A stretch of DNA of 64,000 nucleotides from Pseudoxanthomonas gei (lineage in GTDB: Bacteria > Pseudomonadota > Gammaproteobacteria > Xanthomonadales > Xanthomonadaceae): assembly GCF_010119615.1 (NCBI RefSeq), contig NZ_QOVG01000012.1:1-64000 (forward strand), read 5' to 3'. Of the stretch, positions 25,533 through 33,959 are shown one piece after another. A model generated the notes under the pieces. It ran no database searches. It had not been told where the DNA came from and worked only from the letters and a program-made list of their open reading frames with translations. Every line of letters begins with the position of its first letter. Positions within the stretch are counted from its first letter, which is position 1. The position numbers and the translations under genes were made by a program.

Positions 25533-27923
25533 CTAGAAGCGCACGCGCGCCGTGACGCCATAGGCGCGCGGCTGGCCGGGCACGAAGGTCGGGGTACCGA
25601 ACTGGCGACCCGTGTTGCCGCCATCGATCAGATACTCCTCATCGGCCAGGTTGGACCCCCACACGCCGATGTCCCAACGGTCGTTGTCCAGGCGCACGCC
25701 CAGGCGCAGGTTGAGCAGTCCGTACGCGCCCTGCTCCAGGCCTGCGGCGTTGTCGTCTTCGAAATACACCTTCGACTTCCAGGTGTAGGACGGGCGCAGG
25801 TAGAAAGCGTTGCCGCCGCCGAAAGGCAGCTCCCAATCGAGGCCGACGGCCGCTGAATGGTCCGGAGTCAGGCGGAAGCGATTGCCGGCGTAGACCTGCG
25901 GACTGCCGTTGTCGTCGGTGCTGTCGAAGCGCGCGTGGGTCCAGGCGTAGTTGGCGAAGACCACCAGGCCCCGCGTCAGTTCGCCGGTCACTGAAGCCTC
26001 GATGCCGTTGGCGGTGGCGTTGCCGCCGTTGGTGGGAATGAAGAACGGGGTGCCGCCGGCGGGATTGGGACGCAGGGTCTGGAAATTGCTGTAGCGGTAC
26101 CAGTAGCCGGCCAGGTCATATACCAGGCGTCCGCCCAGGGCGTTGCCCTTGATGCCCAGCTCATAGCTGTCGACCACCTCGGCCGGCAGCACGCTGCTGC
26201 CTTGCGGGGTGATCTCGATGACGTTGGGGCGGCGGCCGCGCGCGAGCGTCGCGTAGCCGCTGAACGTGTCGCCGAAGGCATAGCGCGCGGCCACGCGACC
26301 GACCACCGAATTGAAGTCCTCGGAACGCTCCAGCCGGCCATCGGTCGCCAGGTTGAGGATGTTGCTGCCTGCCAGCGGGGCCGGGCTGCCGGTACCCAAC
26401 CCGTTGAGCAGGGTGGGGCCATTGCCGGCGAAGCCCTGGTAGGCGGCGGTCTGCTGTTCCCAGCTGGCACGCAGGCCGCCACTGAGGTCGAGCTTCGCAT
26501 TGACGTGCCAGGTGCCATCGACGAACACGTCCAGGGCCCTGGTGGTGCCGTAGTTGGCGAAGGCTTCCTGGTGGTCCTTCTTCAGCAGGCCCTGCAATCC
26601 GAGAGGCAGGGTGTAATCCAGGTTGGCATCGCCGTTGGCCAGCACCGGCGGGATGATCGGGAACGGGACTCCGCCGAGGATGCCGCTGACCTGGTTGCGG
26701 AAATCCGGGTTCTGCGAGAGCAGCGCCACCAGGCTGCGTTCGTCGGTGCGGAACGGCACCCGCTGGGAGCCGTCCTCGAAGAAGTAGCTGGCGCCCAGGA
26801 AACCGGCGAAGCGTTCGCCGTCGTCGAAGTTGAGGCGCAGCTCCTGGCTCCATTGCTCGCCCTGCGCGATCTCGGCGAATTCCAGCGCATACAGCTGCGA
26901 ACCGTCGCCGTCGAATTCCTCGTGCGAGTCGAACGTGCGCCAGCCGGTGACGGTGTTCAAGGCCCACGTATCGTTGAGCGGGAAACTGCCCAGCACGGTC
27001 ACTCCGCGCACTGTGCGGTCCAGGCCCAGTTCGTCGCCGCGGTTGAGCTCGGCCTGGTCGAACGGACCGGTGCTGCCGTTCCGGGTCGGGAGGGTGCCGC
27101 TGCGGAAAGCGGTGCCTGGGGGAGTGTCGTGCTGGTAGTTGAGGATGAAGTCCAGTGAGCCGGCCTCGCCCATGCGCATGCCCAGGCTGGCGCGCACGGC
27201 GGTGGTGTCCTTGCCATTGAGGGTACCGCCGGCGGCGTTGTCGATGCTGCCGTCGCGCTCTTCGTGGAACACGGCCACGCGCGCGAACAGCGCGTCCGGG
27301 GCGATGCTGGCATTGAAATAGCCGTTCAGCAGGCGCTGGTCGAAGGCCCCCATGCCAACTTCCAGCTGCCCGGAGTTCTCGTCGCGGGCCTTGTTCTGGA
27401 TCAGGTGCACCGCACCGACTTCGGCGGCACGTCCGAACAGCGTGCCTTGCGGGCCGCGCAGCACTTCCACGCGCTGCATGTCGAACAGTTCCACCGATGC
27501 GCCGCGCGAGCGGCTGATGGAGACGCCGTCCTGGAACACCGATACGCGCGGCTGCACGGTGGAGTCGCCGCTGTCGGAAGTGATGCCGCGGATCGCGAAG
27601 CCGGGGTTGTTGGGGCTCTGCTCCTGCACCTGCAGGCCCGGCACGTAACCGGCCAGTTGCCCGAGTCCGGTGATGCCAAGCTTGTCGAGGAACTCGCCCG
27701 AATAGGCGGTGATCGCAATAGGCACTTCCTCCACCTGCTGCTCGCGCTTCTGTGCCGTGACCACCATGGTTTCGAGGAGCGTGGGTTCGTCCCCGGCCGT
27801 GGGGCCGGCGGACTCCTGGGCCACGGCCAGGCAGGGCAGGGCGAGCGCCAGCAGGGCGGCGCGCAGCGCAAGGACGAGTGGATCGGGCGGTAAGGAATGC
27901 GTGCGCGTCTTATGGCTGGGCAT
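25533..27923 (-). CDS. TonB-dependent outer-membrane receptor 1
   Basis: A 796-residue outer-membrane transporter driven by TonB-ExbBD. A signal peptide ends near LAVAQE. A TonB-box-like region (ETMVVTAQKREQQ) leads into the plug (VEEVPIAITAYSGEFL, FDMQRVEVLRGPQGTLFGRA). A 22-strand-type barrel follows and ends in the aromatic VTARVRF. After the usual LRGPQGTLFGR the plug reads AAEVGAVHLIQNKA, unlike the common glycine-rich GGAINIVTK form; receptor 2 shares this. There is no STN domain, so no sigma signalling is expected. The substrate is unknown; the divergent phosphatase gene hints at a phosphate-containing compound. Confidence 0.9.
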   Translation of the reverse strand: MPSHKTRTHSLPPDPLVLALRAALLALALPCLAVAQESAGPTAGDEPTLLETMVVTAQKREQQVEEVPIAITAYSGEFLDKLGITGLGQLAGYVPGLQVQEQSPNNPGFAIRGITSDSGDSTVQPRVSVFQDGVSISRSRGASVELFDMQRVEVLRGPQGTLFGRAAEVGAVHLIQNKARDENSGQLEVGMGAFDQRLLNGYFNASIAPDALFARVAVFHEERDGSIDNAAGGTLNGKDTTAVRASLGMRMGEAGSLDFILNYQHDTPPGTAFRSGTLPTRNGSTGPFDQAELNRGDELGLDRTVRGVTVLGSFPLNDTWALNTVTGWRTFDSHEEFDGDGSQLYALEFAEIAQGEQWSQELRLNFDDGERFAGFLGASYFFEDGSQRVPFRTDERSLVALLSQNPDFRNQVSGILGGVPFPIIPPVLANGDANLDYTLPLGLQGLLKKDHQEAFANYGTTRALDVFVDGTWHVNAKLDLSGGLRASWEQQTAAYQGFAGNGPTLLNGLGTGSPAPLAGSNILNLATDGRLERSEDFNSVVGRVAARYAFGDTFSGYATLARGRRPNVIEITPQGSSVLPAEVVDSYELGIKGNALGGRLVYDLAGYWYRYSNFQTLRPNPAGGTPFFIPTNGGNATANGIEASVTGELTRGLVVFANYAWTHARFDSTDDNGSPQVYAGNRFRLTPDHSAAVGLDWELPFGGGNAFYLRPSYTWKSKVYFEDDNAAGLEQGAYGLLNLRLGVRLDNDRWDIGVWGSNLADEEYLIDGGNTGRQFGTPTFVPGQPRAYGVTARVRF

Positions 27924-27990
27924 GGTGGCCTTCTGGTCCAGTGGTGAGGTTGGCGTGCCTTTCCTGCGAAGAGGCGGCGAGGCTGCGTTG

Positions 27991-28011
27991 GTTCCCCGTC
28001 CCCCGGGGAAC
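27991..28011. promoter_or_regulatory. Hairpin in the divergent receptor 1 / phoD promoter region
   Basis: A perfect 8-bp stem (GTTCCCCG / CGGGGAAC) with a 5-base loop lies 68-88 bases upstream of receptor 1 and about 130 upstream of phoD. The adjoining GGAACACA also occurs upstream of receptor 2, so this may be an operator or leader element. The role is inferred from position. Confidence 0.4.
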
Positions 28012-28139
28012 ACAAGCATGCCGCGCAGCATGGCGGGTGCACATTGCCATACGATTGCAGGTAATCCTTGCCATCCACTGGCAACGGTCCGGGGTTACCG
28101 TCGAGCACTTCCCGCGCCTTCCCATTAAAGGAGTTGTCC

Positions 28140-30392
28140 TTGTCCCAGCCTGCCGATCGATCCATGCCACGCCCTGCGCGTCGTCGTTTCCTCAAGGCGC
28201 TGGTGGTGGCCGCGGCGGCCGTGCCGTTCGCCAGCCGAAGCGGCTGGCTGCAGGCAGCGGAAGATCCATCCGGCCTCGCCATTTCAAGACATCATTTCCC
28301 GCAGTCGGTGGCTTCCGGCGATCCGCGGCCGGATAGGGTGTTGCTGTGGACGCGGGCGCCCGATGCGGGCGGAATGGATGTGGCACTGCGCCTGCAGGTT
28401 GCCGACGACGCCCAGTTCCTGCAGCTGCGCGTGGAGCGCGACCTGGTGGCCCTTGCCGAGGCGGACCATTGCCTGCGCGTGCGGGTGCAGGAGTTGCAGC
28501 CCGGGCGACGTTATTTCTACCGCTTCCTGCGCCGCGACGGCGACACCTGGCTGGCATCGCCGACCGGGCGCACGCGCACCGCACCGGCGGCCGAGGCACC
28601 GACGCCGCCGCTGAAGTTCGGTTTCGTCAGTTGCCAGGACTATGGCGGTCGCTGGTACAACAGCCTCATGCCGTTGCTGGAGGAAGCACCCGACTTCGTC
28701 CTGCACCTGGGCGATTTCATCTACGAATCGGTCGGCGACGAAAGCTTCCAGAGCGTTGGCGGCGAGCGCAACATCGTGTTCGACGACCAGGCCGGCGCGC
28801 TGCCGGTGGCCAAGAAGAATGGCGGCTATTTCGCCGCCCGCAGCCTCGACAACTACCGCCAGCTGCATCGCCAGTACCGCACCGACCCGATGCTGCAGGC
28901 GCTGCTGGAAAGCGCGCCGCTGGTGGCGATCTGGGACGACCACGAGTTCAGCGACGATTGCTGGCAGGATCATTCGGCCTACAGCAACGGACGCCATGAT
29001 GAAGGCGACCGCGTGCGCCGGCGCCACGCCGAACATGCCTACTTCGAATACATGCCCGTCGATGTCGAGGTGGGCGCCAATGGCGACGACGGCACGCTGG
29101 CCGTGGATGAAGAACGACTGCATCCGCACACCCGCTTGTGGCGCGCGCTGGATTTCGGACGCGACCTGCGCCTGGTCCTGCTGGACTACCGCAGCCAGCG
29201 GCCGGACCATCCGATCCCCGAAGATGCCTTCCCCGGCGCGCTGGCCTATGACCAGACCGCGCTGCAGCGTCTGTTGCCGCTGCTGGGCCTGGATCCGGTC
29301 GCGATGGCGCCGAAGTTGATGCCCTACCTGGATCTGGCCGATGACACCTGGAAGACGCTGCGCAAACCATTGCTGCGCGCGCTGACGCGGGCCTACACCG
29401 ACGAAGGCATCGACAAGCGCGATGCGGTGAGGCGGGCGCAGGCGGCGAGCACCGCGCCGATGGCCCTGATGGCGTTGCGCGGAATCCTGCAGCGCTACAA
29501 CGCGGCGGTGCCCGGTTTCATGCAGGCCGAGCTGCCGCCGGCCGAAGGCGATTACCCGCGCGGCCTGCCGTGGCTGGCGCTGGGCAAGAGCAAGTTGTTC
29601 AGCCATATCGGCAGCCGTTATCTGGTGGTCAAGGACAGCTACGACCTGCTGCTTGCCCTGCGCGAGGCCGAAGGCAAGCTGCCGCTGGCGTTGGGTGAAG
29701 AACAGCAGGCATGGCTGCTGGCCCAGCTTGCGTCAAGCCGGGCACGCTGGAAGCTGGTGGCCAGTTCGGTGTCGATGACTTCGATGGTCCTGGACATGGC
29801 GCGACCTGATATGAAGGCGCCACCGATGCTGCAACGCAAGTTCTATCTCAACGTCGACCAGTGGGACGGCTTCGGGCGCCAGCGCGACGCACTGGTCAAG
29901 GCCATGGACGAGGCTGGCGGCACGGTGGTGCTGTCCGGCGACATCCATGCCGGCTTCGCCACCCAGCTTTCGCAGCGCACGCTGGAGTTCACCGTTCCCG
30001 CCGTTTCTTCGCAGACGCTCAAGGACATCCTGGCCGGCAGTGCGGGCGACGACCCGGATACCGCCGACACGGGCAGGCGCCTGGTCGAGGGCTTGGATGA
30101 GGTGATCGCCGGGGGCGATGCGCGGATCCGCCATGCCCAGACCAGCCGCCATGGCGCCGGCCTGATCGAGATCGGTGCCGAAGGCGATCTGCGCGCCAGC
30201 TTCTTCGAGCTGCCTGCCGAAACCTGCAGGCAGTGCCTGTACGAGCAGCCTGCGGCAATGCAGGCGCAATTGCGCCGGGTAGGCTTCGCGGTGTCAGCGG
30301 GCGATCGGGTGCTGCGCCCGGACAAGGCCGATTCGCCGACAAATGCCGGCAGGGAAACTCCATATCACCAGCACATGGCCGTGGAGGCCTGA
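28140..30392 (+). CDS. phoD: Alkaline phosphatase D-type phosphodiesterase/phosphatase (Tat-exported)
   Basis: A 750-residue PhoD-family metallophosphatase that should release phosphate from phosphodiesters or monoesters outside the cytoplasm. A twin-arginine signal (ARRRFLKAL, then a hydrophobic stretch to LQA) fits Tat export of a metal-loaded enzyme. Catalytic-region signatures are FGFVSCQDYGG, FVLHLGDFIYES, AIWDDHEFSDD and late TVVLSGDIHAGFA. I choose the TTG at 28140 because AAAGGAG precedes it by 6 bases; the ATG at 28164 is the alternative. It is divergent from TonB receptor 1 and convergent with paralogous receptor 2. No convincing Pho box is visible. Confidence 0.9.
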   Translation: MSQPADRSMPRPARRRFLKALVVAAAAVPFASRSGWLQAAEDPSGLAISRHHFPQSVASGDPRPDRVLLWTRAPDAGGMDVALRLQVADDAQFLQLRVERDLVALAEADHCLRVRVQELQPGRRYFYRFLRRDGDTWLASPTGRTRTAPAAEAPTPPLKFGFVSCQDYGGRWYNSLMPLLEEAPDFVLHLGDFIYESVGDESFQSVGGERNIVFDDQAGALPVAKKNGGYFAARSLDNYRQLHRQYRTDPMLQALLESAPLVAIWDDHEFSDDCWQDHSAYSNGRHDEGDRVRRRHAEHAYFEYMPVDVEVGANGDDGTLAVDEERLHPHTRLWRALDFGRDLRLVLLDYRSQRPDHPIPEDAFPGALAYDQTALQRLLPLLGLDPVAMAPKLMPYLDLADDTWKTLRKPLLRALTRAYTDEGIDKRDAVRRAQAASTAPMALMALRGILQRYNAAVPGFMQAELPPAEGDYPRGLPWLALGKSKLFSHIGSRYLVVKDSYDLLLALREAEGKLPLALGEEQQAWLLAQLASSRARWKLVASSVSMTSMVLDMARPDMKAPPMLQRKFYLNVDQWDGFGRQRDALVKAMDEAGGTVVLSGDIHAGFATQLSQRTLEFTVPAVSSQTLKDILAGSAGDDPDTADTGRRLVEGLDEVIAGGDARIRHAQTSRHGAGLIEIGAEGDLRASFFELPAETCRQCLYEQPAAMQAQLRRVGFAVSAGDRVLRPDKADSPTNAGRETPYHQHMAVEA

Positions 30393-30434
30393 CGCCGGGC
30401 GTTGCGCGGCTACGGCGCGATGCCGTCCGCTTCA

Positions 30435-30465
30435 CCACTTCCCCGTGATCGCCACGGGGAAGTGG
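30435..30465. terminator. Bidirectional hairpin terminator between phoD and receptor 2
   Basis: A perfect 13-bp stem (CCACTTCCCCGTG / CACGGGGAAGTGG) with a 5-base loop lies between the convergent ends of phoD and receptor 2. It is very stable and nearly symmetric, so it may act on both transcripts. Confidence 0.75.
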
Positions 30466-30484
30466 GGCAATGGCCTGCCTGCGG

Positions 30485-32881
30485 TCAGAACTTGCCGGTC
30501 AGGGTCACGCCGTACATGCGGGATGCGCCGGCAATCAGGGTCGGAATGCCGAAGATCAGGCCCGTGTTGCCCGCATCGACGATGTATTTCCGATCGGCCA
30601 GGTTGTTGCCCCATACCGTCACGTCCCAGCGCGGGTTGAAGCGAACCCCGGCGCGCAGGTTGAACAATCCGTAGGCACCTTCTTCCAGCGCCAGTCCGGT
30701 AAGTGGATCGGGATCGTTCGAGTCCTCGAAGAACATCTGCGAACGCCAGTTGTAGCTCGGCCTGACGAAGACGCTGCGGCCCGCGGAAAGCGGCAGGTTC
30801 CAGTCCAGCCCGACGGTGAAGCTGTTCTCGGGCGTCATGCGGAAACGGTTGCCGGCCAGCTCCTGGTAGGTGCCGTCCTCGTTGAACGCATTGAATCCGG
30901 CATTGATATAGCTGTAGTTGAGGAAGCCGCCCAGGTCGGGGCTGAAGCGGGCGAACAGCGAGGCCTCGAACCCCAGCGCGTGGGCGCGACCGGCGTTGAT
31001 GGTTTCGTACTCCGGCGGCGGATTGTCGTTGGCGACGGATGCCTGGAAGTTGCTGTAGTCGTAGTAGAACAGCGACAGGTCGTAGGACAGGCTGCCGGTG
31101 GGCGTGGCACCTTTCAGCCCGACCTCGTAGCTCCACAGGATTTCCGCCGGGATCTCCTCGATGATCTCCTCGGGATCCGGGTTGGCGCCCTCGCGCCGGT
31201 ACTCGATGCTGATCATGTTGGGGCGGCGGCCGCGTGACACGCTGGCGTAGGCATTGACATCGTCGTTGATCTGCCAGCCCAGGACCGCACGGCCCACCCA
31301 CGAATTCCAGCTGCCATCCCGGCTGATGCGCCCATCGGTGGGGTTGTAGAGCACGTTGAAACAGGGCGACAGCAAGGGCTGGCAGTTGGGCACGGTATTG
31401 GCGGAGAGGAAGTAGCCGATGCTGGTGAAGTTGCCTTCGTCGGCGTGGTACCCGTAGGTGACCTTCTCGCGCGTGCCGCGTGCGCCAAGGGTCAGGCTCC
31501 AGCGGTCGCTGAAGCGCCATGTGCCATCGGCGAAGATTTCGTAGGAACGGACCTGCACGTCGTTTCCGAAGGTCTCGAAATGGTTCGGATTCAGCGGTAC
31601 CAGGCCTCCTACCAGCGATTCCTGGCTGATGTTCGGGGTGCCGTCGGGGTTCAGCAGGGGAATGATCGGCAGGAAGGAAAAGATCGCGTTGGCGCGCGGC
31701 GAGAGCAGCGCATAGAGCTGGCGTTCGTCGGTCTGGTAGAGCAGGTCGCGACTGGCGCTCTCGTCGAAGAACGAGGCGCCGGCGAAACCGGTGAAAGCGC
31801 CGCCATTGTCGAAGTTGAAACGGAATTCCTGGCTGAACTGGTTGCCCCAGGCATGCTCGTCGAACTCGATCAGGTCCGCCTGCGAGCCATCCGCGTCGAA
31901 CTTGTCGAGGCCGTCGTAACGGCGCCAGCCGGTGATCGTGGACAGGCTCCAGTTCTCGTTGATGCCGAAATTCCCTAGCAAGGTGGCGCCGTACACCTCG
32001 CGGTCCGTGCCCAGGCCCTCGCCGCGCTGCGAATTGGCGACGTACGGGTCCAGGCTGCCCTGGGCATTGGGGATGACCATGCTGCGGAAGGCGGTGCCCG
32101 GAGGCTGGTCCTTCTGGTAGTTCAGGATCAGGTCCAGGCCGCTGGTTTCCCCGACGTTGAGGTGGAAGGCGCCGCGCAAGGCGCGCGTGTCCTTGCCCTG
32201 CAGCGTGCCGCCATCCAGGTTTTCCACATAGCCGTCGCGCTTCTCGTAGAACGCGGCTACCCGGCCTTGCAGGTTTTCGCTCAGGTCGGTGTTGTAGTAG
32301 CCGGTGAATTTCTCCTGGTTGAGGTTGCCGAACCCCACCTGGAAGCCGCTGGAGGTGCCGGTCCGCGCCTTGTTCTGGATCAAATGGATCGCGCCGGTTT
32401 CAGCTGCCCGCCCGAACAGGGTGCCTTGTGGGCCGCGCAGCACTTCCACCCGCTCCATGTCGAACATTTCCACGGACGAGCCACGGGAGCGGCTGATCGA
32501 TACGCCGTCCTGGAACAGCGAGATGCGCGGCTCCTGGGTAGGGTCGTCCAGGTCGGCGGTGATGCCGCGGATGGAGATGCTGGGGTTGCTGACGCTCTGG
32601 GTCTGGATTTCCAGGCCCGGCACCAGCGTGCCGAGGTCACCGTAGTCGTTGATGCCGTTGGCCTGCAGGAAATCGCCGGAATAGGCATTGATGGAGATCG
32701 GCACCTCCTGGATCTGCTGCTCGCGCTTCTGCGCCGTCACCGTGATCCGGTCGAGGTCGGTCGCCTTGACCGGATCGGCTTCCTGGGCGTGGGCAGTGGA
32801 GGCCAGGGCGGCGCCCAGGGCGAGGAACAGGATGTCCCGCGGGACGTGGGCAAAACGGTGCGAAGACGGATTCCGGGGCAT
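30485..32881 (-). CDS. TonB-dependent outer-membrane receptor 2 (paralogue of receptor 1)
   Basis: A 798-residue TonB-dependent transporter. A signal peptide (cleavage near STAHAQE) precedes ITVTAQKREQQIQEVPISIN, then a plug with SLFQDGVSISRSRGSSVEMF and VEVLRGPQGTLFGRAAETGA, and a barrel ending in YGVTLTGKF. It shares the unusual AAE-GA-HLIQNKAR plug segment and many barrel blocks (GRRPN, NNLADRKYIVD) with receptor 1, so the two are duplicates that have diverged. There is no STN domain. The substrate is not known; both paralogues flank the exported phosphatase gene. Confidence 0.9.
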   Translation of the reverse strand: MPRNPSSHRFAHVPRDILFLALGAALASTAHAQEADPVKATDLDRITVTAQKREQQIQEVPISINAYSGDFLQANGINDYGDLGTLVPGLEIQTQSVSNPSISIRGITADLDDPTQEPRISLFQDGVSISRSRGSSVEMFDMERVEVLRGPQGTLFGRAAETGAIHLIQNKARTGTSSGFQVGFGNLNQEKFTGYYNTDLSENLQGRVAAFYEKRDGYVENLDGGTLQGKDTRALRGAFHLNVGETSGLDLILNYQKDQPPGTAFRSMVIPNAQGSLDPYVANSQRGEGLGTDREVYGATLLGNFGINENWSLSTITGWRRYDGLDKFDADGSQADLIEFDEHAWGNQFSQEFRFNFDNGGAFTGFAGASFFDESASRDLLYQTDERQLYALLSPRANAIFSFLPIIPLLNPDGTPNISQESLVGGLVPLNPNHFETFGNDVQVRSYEIFADGTWRFSDRWSLTLGARGTREKVTYGYHADEGNFTSIGYFLSANTVPNCQPLLSPCFNVLYNPTDGRISRDGSWNSWVGRAVLGWQINDDVNAYASVSRGRRPNMISIEYRREGANPDPEEIIEEIPAEILWSYEVGLKGATPTGSLSYDLSLFYYDYSNFQASVANDNPPPEYETINAGRAHALGFEASLFARFSPDLGGFLNYSYINAGFNAFNEDGTYQELAGNRFRMTPENSFTVGLDWNLPLSAGRSVFVRPSYNWRSQMFFEDSNDPDPLTGLALEEGAYGLFNLRAGVRFNPRWDVTVWGNNLADRKYIVDAGNTGLIFGIPTLIAGASRMYGVTLTGKF

Positions 32882-33048
32882 GGCGAGAGCTTCTCCCGGG
32901 GAGCTGGATAAGAGGACGTGGGCCCGGTCCTCCCCAGGCCGGAACACACAGTTGCCGGCTCTTTGTAGCGTGTCCGCGCGTCGCAGGGAAGCACAGGACG
33001 CTAAAATGACGGCTTGCGGCCACCCGTGCCGGCCCCCATCTGGTCCTT

Positions 33049-33600
33049 ATGTATTCCCGCAGCAGCGAACCCGTCCAATTCGAGCGCGATTGCGCCGCCG
33101 TGCTCGTGCCCCAGGGCGACAGCGTGACCTTGCCCGCGGGCAGCTTCGGCTACATCACCCAGGCGCTGGGCGGCAGTTACACGGTGTTCGTGGAAGGCAA
33201 CCTGTTCCGCATTGCCGGCCAGGATGGCGACGCCATCGGCAAGGAACCAGCCGAATCGCTGAGCCTGCCCGAGAACGCCAGCGACGAGGAAGTCGAGCAG
33301 TTGATCTGGAAGCAGCTGCGCACCTGCTTCGATCCGGAGATCCCGTTCAACATCGTCGACCTGGGCCTGGTCTACGAGGCCAACCTGAGCAAGCGCGAGG
33401 ACGGCCAGCGCGGCGTCGAGGTCAAGATGACGTTGACTGCGCCAGGTTGCGGCATGGGCGAGATACTGGTCGATGACGTGCGCAACAAGCTCGAACTCAT
33501 TCCCACCATTGCCGAAGCCGACGTCGAACTGGTCTTCGACCCGCCCTGGGGCCGGCACATGATGTCCGAAGCGGCCCGTCTCGAAACCGGCATGCTCTAA
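33049..33600 (+). CDS. sufT: Fe-S assembly-associated protein SufT (MIP18/DUF59 family)
   Basis: A 183-residue cytoplasmic protein with a SufT layout: an N-terminal extension (VLVPQGDSVTLPAGSFGYIT) followed by the MIP18/DUF59 domain carrying FDPEIPFNIVDLGLVYE, then VKMTLTAPGCGMGEILVDDV and the closing LVFDPPWGRHMMSE. The conserved Cys in APGCGMG and the DPE motif are present. SufT helps mature iron-sulfur proteins. No other suf genes are in the window. A TAAAAT about 40 bases upstream may be its -10 element. Confidence 0.9.
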   Translation: MYSRSSEPVQFERDCAAVLVPQGDSVTLPAGSFGYITQALGGSYTVFVEGNLFRIAGQDGDAIGKEPAESLSLPENASDEEVEQLIWKQLRTCFDPEIPFNIVDLGLVYEANLSKREDGQRGVEVKMTLTAPGCGMGEILVDDVRNKLELIPTIAEADVELVFDPPWGRHMMSEAARLETGML

Positions 33601-33959
33601 GCGTCGCAGGCCCCACAGGCCGCGCAAGGCGGCCCTGTACTGCAGCATCCGGGCGGGGGCCCGAGTCCCTCCGCCCCGGCCGTCTTCACGGCATTTTTAC
33701 AAGTCCAGCGCTGTCAGTTACACATGTAACCGATTTCCGTCACGGATACGCGCACATACTGTAACGACGGTTCCATTCCATTGGATTCCCTGCTGAAGCA
33801 CCTTGTGCACCTGCCGTAGTGGCGGTTAGGTTCCAGTCAGGTGCGCACGTTCATCCGGCGCACCAGGAAGTGAAGGCGCCGTCACCACCCTGTTCCGCGT
33901 CACGGCCGCATTCGCATCGCCGCACCAGCGGCACCATCAGCATGAAAGAGGGAACTTCG
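33601..33959. other. 359-base intergenic region upstream of the protease
   Basis: No gene is recognised here. The region holds a palindrome at 33717-33730 and further TGTAAC copies, then a long leader to the protease ATG. AGAGGGA just before 33960 is the likely ribosome binding site. The size and the palindrome suggest a regulated promoter. Confidence 0.6.
33717..33730. promoter_or_regulatory. Palindromic operator candidate upstream of protease
   Basis: GTTACA and TGTAAC form a perfect 6-bp inverted repeat with a 2-base spacer. A third TGTAAC lies about 38 bases downstream in ACTGTAACGA. The site is about 230 bases upstream of the protease start. It does not match the CRP/Clp consensus well; the binding protein is unknown. 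Confidence 0.5.

Noticed and set aside
28044-28061. Pho box upstream of phoD
   Set aside because: Only about half of the consensus positions match; reported only as a weak finding, not as a site.
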